Source: Desulfobacteraceae bacterium
GTDB taxonomy: Bacteria > Desulfobacterota > Desulfobacteria > Desulfobacterales > Desulfosarcinaceae
Direction: 5' to 3'
Assembly (NCBI GenBank): GCA_027068085.1
Contig: JAMOUQ010000012.1
Coordinates: 1 to 49,153 of the forward strand
Length of the DNA: 49,153 nt
Below are positions 43,360 to 49,153 of the stretch, piece by piece. The notes beneath the pieces were generated by a model. The model had not been told where the DNA came from. It ran no database searches and worked only from the letters and a program-made list of their open reading frames with translations. Position 1 is the first letter of the stretch; each line of letters starts with the position of its first letter. The position numbers were made by a program, and so were the translations under genes.

Positions 43360-43953
43360 TCATCGGTCGTTGCGGGTCAGCTGTCGGCTTTCCAGCCGGG
43401 CAACCTTGTCAAACAGTGCGGCAAGGCGCATGTCTCCCCTGGACGGCGGCCTCAGATCCACCTTGCCTTTTGCCATCAGCTTCAGACCCAGGGAAGCAAA
43501 GCGCAGCGGAAGCAGCGGGTTTTTCATGGCGCTGAAGTACAGGGTCATGAACTCGCTTTCCCGGACACGGCCGTGGCGGCGCACGCTTTCCAGGAAGCTG
43601 CCGTAAAATGCCTCAGATGTCCTGTATGCTTTCACCTTGCGCCGGGCGGCAGCCTGTTTCAGCCTGTACATGGCCTCGGTAAGGGGCAGGCCGCGCGGAC
43701 AGCGCAGGGTACAGTAATAGCAGGCCGAACAGAGACAGAAGGTGGTGGAAGAAAATATCTCTTCTTCCTGTCCCAGCAACACCAGCCGCCAGAGACGGCG
43801 GGGAGTAAGATCCATGGCAAACTCGTTGGGGCAGGAACCGCTGCATGTGCCGCACTGAATGCAGGCCCGGATCATCCGGCCGATGTCGTCCATTTCCCGG
43901 TTTGCCTCTGCGTTGCTCCGGTATGCCGCTGGCACTTGATCGACTTTGTTCAT
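43360..43953 (-). CDS. hdrC: Heterodisulfide reductase subunit C-like (HdrC)
   Basis: A 197-residue iron-sulfur protein carrying two [4Fe-4S] ferredoxin motifs: CIQCGTCSGSCPN at about residues 31-43 and CLCSACYYCTLRCPRG at about residues 73-88. It passes electrons from HdrA to the HdrB active site. It shares its start nucleotide with the last base of the upstream hdrA stop codon, so translation is coupled. Its C-terminal helical part is a normal HdrC extension. Confidence 0.93.
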   Translation of the reverse strand: MNKVDQVPAAYRSNAEANREMDDIGRMIRACIQCGTCSGSCPNEFAMDLTPRRLWRLVLLGQEEEIFSSTTFCLCSACYYCTLRCPRGLPLTEAMYRLKQAAARRKVKAYRTSEAFYGSFLESVRRHGRVRESEFMTLYFSAMKNPLLPLRFASLGLKLMAKGKVDLRPPSRGDMRLAALFDKVARLESRQLTRNDR

Positions 43954-46900
43954 CAGACTTTCCCCGCTTCCAGGTCCAGGGGTTCATCGAATGCCTGGGT
44001 CAAGGCGTCTATCGTTTCAAACATCTGCTGCCGCAGGTAGCCGTTGATGACCGAAGCCCCGTTGGGGCAAACGGCCGCGCAGGTGCCGCAGCCCTGGCAC
44101 ATGGCTGTGTTCACAACCACCTTGGTCCGGTCAGTATCCAGCATGCGCGCTCGGTAAGGGCAGGCTTCGATGCACCGCTCGCACAGGGCGCAGAGGCTGT
44201 AGCGTACCTGGGCCACCGGGTGCCCGGAGCTGATCCGGCGGCGGGAAATTATTCTCAGCGCCCTCGAAGCAGCCGCCTGGCCGGTGGCCATGGACTCGAC
44301 GGCCGCCCGCGGACCAAGGCAGATGCCGCAGGCGAACACGCCTTCTTTCAGGGCGTCCACCGGCCGCCACTTGCTGTCGGCCGGCCGGAAAAATCCGTGT
44401 TCATCGACATCGACACCAAAAGTCGCCGCCAGTTCCGCCGGCAGACGGGGAACGATACCGGTTGCCAGAACCAGCAGGTCGGTTTCGATTGTCAGTTTCA
44501 GGCCGCTGACCGGATCGGTGCAGTTGACCTTGACGGACTCGGCGCCTTTTTCTCCGTCTGCCACTTCGACCTCCGGCCTGTTTTCCGGATCGTAAGGGAT
44601 GAATATCACCCCGGCCCTGCGGGCGGCGGTGAAGTAGGTTTCCATGAAGCCCGGGGTCATAATGTCGCGGTACAACACGTATACGGCCGTTTCCGGGTTT
44701 TGCTGCTTGATTTTTAGGCAGTGTTTGATGGTGGTCGGGCAGCAGACCCGGCTGCAGTAGTTGCGCGGTTTCCGGCGGGAGTCCACACACTGGATCATGA
44801 CCACCGTCTCCAGGCCGGCCGGCTTGATGGAAGTGTCGGCCAGTGCCTGCTCCAGCCGGCGCTGGGTGATTATCCGGTCGCTGCTGCCGTAGCCGTAGGC
44901 CGTAGTGGTTGCTTCCCTGCCGCCTGTGGCCAGGATTGCCACTCCATGTTCCAGGGTGCTGATTTCGCCGTCCGGTCCCCGGATGGTGGTGAAAAAACTG
45001 CCCACTTGACCGTAGCCGCCGACTATGCCGCTGCCGGTCATGGTTTTGATGTTCGGATGACTTTCTACTTCCGACACCATGGTCCGGCACAGGTCCTGAA
45101 GGTCCTGGCCGTCGATGGTGGTTTGCAGCCAGTCCAGGTTGCCCCCGAGCCGGTCGCTTTTTTCCACCAGGGTAACCCGGTGGCCCCGCTCTGCCATCGT
45201 CAGGGCGGCCTGCATGCCGGCAACTCCGCCGCCGACAACCAGGGCCGTGGCCGCAACCTCCACTTCGGGCAGCCTGTCCACCACGGCCGCCTTGAGACGG
45301 GCAAGGCCGGCCTGCAGCCTGGCAACCGGCAGGGCCGGGGCAGGGGGGCTGGAGTCAGGTCCGGTCAGACCCAGGTCGACCGCGTCGATAAGATGGGGCG
45401 CAAGTCTGATTGCGGCCGACAACGCTTTGATCTTTTTTACGAAAAGGTAAGGGTGACAAGCGCCCACAAGGATGCGGTTGAAATCTTTGGCGGCAGCGGC
45501 CTCTTGGGCCTTTTGCCAGCCTCCGGCCGTACAGAGCCGATCGACGAAGACCACTTCGCCCACGGCCGGGTCCGTCTTCAGCCTTTTTTCAACGAGGGGG
45601 CCATCCCTGTCGGTTGAAAGCCTCTGGCCGCAAGTGCAGACTATGGCCATGATTTTCGGACGCCGGCCGCTGACGTCACGATATGCTGTCTCTTTGTCAT
45701 CCGTCTCGGAGCTGCCGTCGCCTCCTCCCATTGCCACGGCGGCCCGGGCCGCGGCGGCCGAGGCGAATATCACCGATTCGCTTATGTCCTTGAGACCGGA
45801 GGCCGACCCGCTGACAAAGATTCCGGGCCGGTCGGTCGAGACCGGGTCCAGGGGGGCGGTTGCCGGAAAGCCCCATTGATTGAGCTTGCAGCCGGTCATT
45901 TCGGCCAGTTGCTCGGTGCGGCGGGCAGGCCTCTGCCCCACTGACAATACCACCAGGTCGAAAGTTTCATCTACCAGTTTGCCGTCAGTGCCCATGTAGG
46001 TCAGAACCGGGCTTCCGCTTTCTGGATGGGGCGTTACCGAGTGGACCCGGGTTCTTTCAAAACGCATTCCGGGCCGGGCGGCAGCCTCGTCCAGGTAGCG
46101 CTGAAACGGCAGACCGAAGGCGCGCATGTCCATGTAGAATATCGCCGTTTCGACATCCTCTCCTGCTTTTTCCCCGGCCAGCAGGGCTTCCTTGACAGCG
46201 TACATGCAGCAGACCGAAGAACAGTAATCCGTGTTGGTTTGCAGATCGCGCGATCCGACACATTGCAGCCAGGCTATCTTCCTTGCCGGCTTGCCGTCGG
46301 CCGGCCGCACCAGGCGCCCGGCCGTGGGGCCGGTCCCGCTTACCAGGCGCTCGAATTCGATGCCGGTGATGACATGGGGGCAGATGCCGTAGCCGAGGGT
46401 GTTTTTGCTCTCGGCCGGGTTGAAGTAATCGGTGCCGCAGGCCAGAACGATTGCTCCGACCCCGATCTCCAGGTCCCGGGCGGCCATCCGGTCTTCGAAG
46501 ATCCTGACCACCATGGGGATCATGCGGGCCGGATCGAACGGTTTCATCAGGTAATCGAAGGCGCCCTCTTTCATGGCTTCCACAGCCGTTTCCACGGTGG
46601 CATAGGCCGTCATCATCACCACCGTCAGCTCCGGCCGGACCTGCTTTGCCCGTTGCAGCAGCTCCACACCGTCCATGCCCGGCATCTTGATGTCCGTCAG
46701 CATGAGACCGTAGTCCTTGTCCCGGAGCATCTCCAGGGCCTGCCGTCCGGATTCGGCCATATCCACTGCAAAACCCTCGTCCACCAGCCATTCCTTGAGT
46801 GAATCCCTGACGGCCGGCTCGTCGTCGACCACCAGGATAAGGAAATTGCCCCTTTGCTGGTCAGACAGGTTGATGGCCCCCGTAGGGCATACTTGCAGGC

Positions 46901-47411
46901 ATTTGCCGCAATGGTCGCAGGCGGCCGGGTCGATAACGTAAGGGTTGGGCACGGCATGGGGCAGGGGCAGGTAGATGGCTTTGCGGGTGGCCAGGCCGGC
47001 GTTGAAGTCGTCCGGGACTTCGACCGGGCAGACCTGGCTGCAGATTCCGCAGCCGGTGCAAAGATCCGGGTCGACCTGGGTGGGGGCCTGGCGCAGGGTG
47101 ACGCTGAATTCCCCCGGTTTGCCTGAAACCGAGGTCAGCTCGCATCCCAGGCGCAGTTCGATGTTGTCGTGAAAAAGCCCCTTGCGCAGGCAGAACTGGG
47201 AGCCCGAGTCCCTTTCCACCAGGGGGAGCATTTTGCACATCCCGCAGTGGTTGGTGGGAAACTGGTAATCCAGCCGGCTCAGGATGCCCCCCATGTGGAG
47301 GCTGCGGTCGATCAGAATCACCTGGTGCCCGCTTTCGGCCAGGTCCAGGGCCGAACGGATACCGCTGATGCCGGCGCCGACCACCAGGGCTTTGCTGCTA
47401 TTGGTTTTCAT
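43953..47411 (-). CDS. hdrA: Tandem HdrA with an inserted receiver domain
   Basis: A 1152-residue flavo-iron-sulfur protein with two HdrA modules. Module 1 starts with the FAD motif ALVVGAGISGIRSALDLAES and NHCGMCKMLP. It then has two inserted [4Fe-4S] motifs (CTGCGICSQVCP, CDHCGKCLQVCP), and directly after them a complete receiver domain (about 189-308), before the flavin fold resumes at VGAIVLACGTDYFNP. The receiver has acidic Asp196/197, phosphoacceptor Asp240 (LTDIKMPGMDG), Thr268 and Lys290. Module 2 begins with the HdrA N-terminal domain (IMAIVCTCGQRLS, LVGACHPYLFVKK), a second FAD motif (LVVGGGVAGMQAALTMAERG) and ends with two [4Fe-4S] motifs (CALCERCIEACP, CQGCGTCAAVCP). ATG 47411 follows GGAGGG by 6 nt. 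The receiver insertion is not part of canonical HdrA. Confidence 0.92.
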   Translation of the reverse strand: MKTNSSKALVVGAGISGIRSALDLAESGHQVILIDRSLHMGGILSRLDYQFPTNHCGMCKMLPLVERDSGSQFCLRKGLFHDNIELRLGCELTSVSGKPGEFSVTLRQAPTQVDPDLCTGCGICSQVCPVEVPDDFNAGLATRKAIYLPLPHAVPNPYVIDPAACDHCGKCLQVCPTGAINLSDQQRGNFLILVVDDEPAVRDSLKEWLVDEGFAVDMAESGRQALEMLRDKDYGLMLTDIKMPGMDGVELLQRAKQVRPELTVVMMTAYATVETAVEAMKEGAFDYLMKPFDPARMIPMVVRIFEDRMAARDLEIGVGAIVLACGTDYFNPAESKNTLGYGICPHVITGIEFERLVSGTGPTAGRLVRPADGKPARKIAWLQCVGSRDLQTNTDYCSSVCCMYAVKEALLAGEKAGEDVETAIFYMDMRAFGLPFQRYLDEAAARPGMRFERTRVHSVTPHPESGSPVLTYMGTDGKLVDETFDLVVLSVGQRPARRTEQLAEMTGCKLNQWGFPATAPLDPVSTDRPGIFVSGSASGLKDISESVIFASAAAARAAVAMGGGDGSSETDDKETAYRDVSGRRPKIMAIVCTCGQRLSTDRDGPLVEKRLKTDPAVGEVVFVDRLCTAGGWQKAQEAAAAKDFNRILVGACHPYLFVKKIKALSAAIRLAPHLIDAVDLGLTGPDSSPPAPALPVARLQAGLARLKAAVVDRLPEVEVAATALVVGGGVAGMQAALTMAERGHRVTLVEKSDRLGGNLDWLQTTIDGQDLQDLCRTMVSEVESHPNIKTMTGSGIVGGYGQVGSFFTTIRGPDGEISTLEHGVAILATGGREATTTAYGYGSSDRIITQRRLEQALADTSIKPAGLETVVMIQCVDSRRKPRNYCSRVCCPTTIKHCLKIKQQNPETAVYVLYRDIMTPGFMETYFTAARRAGVIFIPYDPENRPEVEVADGEKGAESVKVNCTDPVSGLKLTIETDLLVLATGIVPRLPAELAATFGVDVDEHGFFRPADSKWRPVDALKEGVFACGICLGPRAAVESMATGQAAASRALRIISRRRISSGHPVAQVRYSLCALCERCIEACPYRARMLDTDRTKVVVNTAMCQGCGTCAAVCPNGASVINGYLRQQMFETIDALTQAFDEPLDLEAGKV
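46488..46847 (-). other. Receiver domain inserted in HdrA
   Basis: Segment encoding the CheY/NtrC-type receiver within the hdrA frame. Order of conserved elements: LVVDDEPAVRD, LMLTDIKMPGMDG, VVMMTAYATVETAVEAM, GAFDYLMKPFD. The last two are typical of NtrC-class response regulators. No frameshift or stop separates it from the flanking HdrA sequence. Confidence 0.93.
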
Positions 47412-47435
47412 TGACATCCCTCCCGGCTTTCGGCG

Positions 47436-48578
47436 CTAGTCGATACCGACGATTTCACTGAACTCATCCTCCCTGAACTCCGTAAGCGGCGGCTTTGCCC
47501 GGGGATCGCTGCCGGCCGGGTAATCGAAGGCCTTCTGGGTGTCGGCGGCAACGGTGCAGAAAAACTCGGCCAGGGGAATATCGTTGGGACAGGCATTGGA
47601 ACATTGGCCGCAGCCGACGCACGCCAGGCTCATGTGAGCCAGGCGGGTCAGGTGGTAAAAGATCGTGTCGGTGGGCATTTTGACCGCTTTTTTGCGCCGG
47701 GCCCAGGCCATGTAACGGCTGGGCTCGTGATCGAAGGCGTCGGTGACGAACACGCATTCGCGGCAGTAGCATACCGGGCAGGCCACCCGGCAGTTGTAAC
47801 AGTTGACACAGGCGCAGAAGTAGGCCCCCAGCTTGTCGATACCGCCGGTGGCCGCGGTCGTGTCGGCATACATCTGCTGCCGGAGCTGCTTGCGTTTGTC
47901 TGTCAGGCTTTGCAGGTAGCGCTCGCGGGCATCGGGCAGGCTCGCCGTTTCCAGGTTCAGGGCTTCCAGGAGGCGGGCCCCCTTGTCAGACTGGCTGTAG
48001 ATCATTATTTCCTGCTCGCAGTCGAGGCCCCATAGGGCGACAACGACGTCGGCGTTGGCGGCAGTGGGCTGATCACAAAAACGGCAGGCCGGTGCAAGCT
48101 GATCGGAGGGGTCGGCATCGGGCTTGGCCGCCAGGGCTTGGGAGTAAAATTGGCGCGAACTGTCCTTGCCGTTTGTCGCGACAAACTTCAGGTAATCCCT
48201 GTTCCGAAACGCGCCCAGGCAATCCATGCCGATGATCAACAGCCTGTCGAAACTGCCCTGTTTCAGTTTGACAAGCTCAACGAAGGCCCTTATTTCACAG
48301 GGCCGCATGACGGCCGCGATTTCACCGCCGGGATCGGTGCGGGTCAGGCGGCAGACCATCTTGGCGCTGTTGAGAGGAAAAGAAGGCGCCAGGGGATCGG
48401 CCGCGGCCAGCATGTCGGGGTCTTCTGTAAGGGTCGGCATGACCATGCTCCCGTTGGCCGGGAGCATCGGTGCCAGGATCTGGTCGGCCATCGGGCTTGC
48501 GACAACCGACCGGTAGAATTCCTGCAGGGTCGCGATCAGATCTTTGCCGTTTACCTTGAGTTTCACGCAGGTCGCCAT
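47436..48578 (-). CDS. FrhB/FdhB-like iron-sulfur flavoprotein
   Basis: A 380-residue protein resembling the beta subunit of F420-reducing hydrogenase and formate dehydrogenase. The flavin/F420-type domain includes AVMRPCEIRAFVELVKL near residue 90 and LLIIGMDCLGAF. The C-terminal half has iron-sulfur motifs: the cysteine-rich CACVNCYNCRVACPVCYC near residue 255 and CVGCGQCSNACPND near residue 330. It is expected to feed electrons from an NADH, formate, F420-like or ferredoxin donor into the MvhD/Hdr complex; the donor is not determinable. ATG 48578 is 11 nt from GGAGG; ATGs at 48587 and 48599 are alternatives. It lies between mvhD and the tandem hdrA. Confidence 0.8.
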   Translation of the reverse strand: MATCVKLKVNGKDLIATLQEFYRSVVASPMADQILAPMLPANGSMVMPTLTEDPDMLAAADPLAPSFPLNSAKMVCRLTRTDPGGEIAAVMRPCEIRAFVELVKLKQGSFDRLLIIGMDCLGAFRNRDYLKFVATNGKDSSRQFYSQALAAKPDADPSDQLAPACRFCDQPTAANADVVVALWGLDCEQEIMIYSQSDKGARLLEALNLETASLPDARERYLQSLTDKRKQLRQQMYADTTAATGGIDKLGAYFCACVNCYNCRVACPVCYCRECVFVTDAFDHEPSRYMAWARRKKAVKMPTDTIFYHLTRLAHMSLACVGCGQCSNACPNDIPLAEFFCTVAADTQKAFDYPAGSDPRAKPPLTEFREDEFSEIVGID

Positions 48579-48601
48579 TTTGTTCATATCCTCCGCCATG
48601 G

Positions 48602-49024
48602 TCAGATCACCATCTGTAATTTGGCCTGGTTGGGACCCAGCTGCCTGATTTGAGCAACCAGATCGTTCATCACCCCGGCAAACTGCACACCGTCACTGGC
48701 TCCGATCCAGGTAAGCCGCAGGCGTTGGGGGTCGAAACCGAAACGGGGCAGGATCTCCTTGAGCAGTTTGATTCTCCGGCGGGCCTTGAAATTGCCGTTT
48801 ATGTAATGGCAGTCTCCCGGATGGCAGCCGCTTACCAGGACTGCGTCGGCACCTTCCAGCAGGGCTTTTAGAACGTACTGGGGATCGACCATGCCGGTGC
48901 ACATGACTCTGATCAGGCGCACGTTGGGCGGGTAGGTCAGCCGGGAGGTGCCGGCCAGGTCCGCGGCCGTATAAGTGCACCAGTTACAGACGAAAGCGAT
49001 GATGACCGGATCGAATTCACTCAT
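48602..49024 (-). CDS. mvhD: Methyl-viologen-reducing hydrogenase delta subunit-like (MvhD)
   Basis: A 140-residue MvhD homologue, which binds a [2Fe-2S] cluster and links an electron-donating module to HdrA. The cysteines are in FVCNWCTYTAADLAG, VMCTGMVDPQYVLKA and VSGCHPGDCHYINGN, as in the family. ATG 49024 (MSEFDPVIIAF) follows AAGGGGGG. The hdrA gene cut by the window edge lies immediately upstream and the FrhB/FdhB-like gene downstream. Confidence 0.95.
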   Translation of the reverse strand: MSEFDPVIIAFVCNWCTYTAADLAGTSRLTYPPNVRLIRVMCTGMVDPQYVLKALLEGADAVLVSGCHPGDCHYINGNFKARRRIKLLKEILPRFGFDPQRLRLTWIGASDGVQFAGVMNDLVAQIRQLGPNQAKLQMVI

Positions 49025-49050
49025 TGTCCCCCCCTTCAAGTTGGTGATCT

Positions 49051-49153
49051 CTATCTGCCCAGGGCCGCAACGGCGTCCATGAGGCCGTCGATCTCGGCGA
49101 AAATCTGTTTGCTGACAAAATGGCGGCTGACCGCGGCCCCGCTGGGACAGTGG
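49051..49153 (-). CDS. hdrA: C-terminus of another HdrA-like protein (partial)
   Basis: The window ends inside a minus-strand gene. The last 33 residues are readable: CPSGAAVSRHF, then VSKQIFAEIDGLMDAVAALGR and a TAG stop at 49051. The CPSGA motif followed by a phenylalanine-rich segment and QIFAEID is the usual end of HdrA, after its final [4Fe-4S] motif. It lies 26 nt upstream of mvhD, so the operon very likely extends beyond the window with a separate HdrA. Confidence 0.75.
   Translation of the reverse strand, partial: HCPSGAAVSRHFVSKQIFAEIDGLMDAVAALGR

Overview
The window is GC-rich, densely coding bacterial chromosome. Gene content points to a strictly anaerobic, sulfate-reducing or syntrophic member of the Desulfobacterota: heterodisulfide-reductase (Hdr) modules with MvhD and FrhB/FdhB-like partners, a SulP anion transporter, a methylenetetrahydrofolate reductase carrying the MetV-type cysteine domain, acyl-CoA dehydrogenase and enoyl-CoA hydratase, rubredoxin, and a c-type-heme sensor kinase. 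This assignment is inferred from gene families; no rRNA is present.

Layout. 1-280: an AT-richer stretch ending at the 3' end of a minus-strand tRNA-Arg(TCT). 393-12715 (plus strand): rpoH sigma factor, TPR lipoprotein, a second lipoprotein, a run of small housekeeping enzymes (Mut7-C protein, ATP-grasp, dGTPase, UPF0280), a LapA-like membrane protein, mutS and a periplasmic amidase. 12860-16856 (plus): a crotonase, an intergenic region with a strong terminator and a sigma70-like promoter, a small membrane protein and an orphan GAF-MshEN-PilB/GspE ATPase. 16940-27334 (minus): maf-yggS-queH-M48/TPR protease; sulP-usp; acyl-CoA dehydrogenase and an XRE-cupin regulator; fabH. 27670-38024 is mixed: Zn-alcohol dehydrogenase and arginine deiminase (plus), asd and an M20 peptidase (minus), the metF-metV fusion, a DUF1285-like/thioesterase/SUMF1 operon and speD-speE (plus). 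The speD upstream region carries a decayed small gene, a promoter and a strong terminator-like hairpin.

38131-49153 (minus) is the most unusual part. A contiguous gene set runs hdrA (C-terminus only, cut by the window edge), mvhD, FrhB/FdhB-like flavoprotein, a 1152-residue tandem HdrA, hdrC, hdrB, a membrane histidine kinase with two heme-c-like motifs, and a receiver-first histidine kinase. The tandem HdrA contains a complete CheY/NtrC-type receiver domain with all phosphorylation residues intact, placed inside the insertion that splits the flavin domain. The layout suggests an electron-transfer (possibly flavin-bifurcating) complex whose activity or assembly is set directly by phosphorylation from the two kinases in the same operon. 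This is a hypothesis; the domain architecture and gene order are read directly from the sequence. A rubredoxin with a shortened first cysteine knuckle and a NUDIX hydrolase follow downstream.
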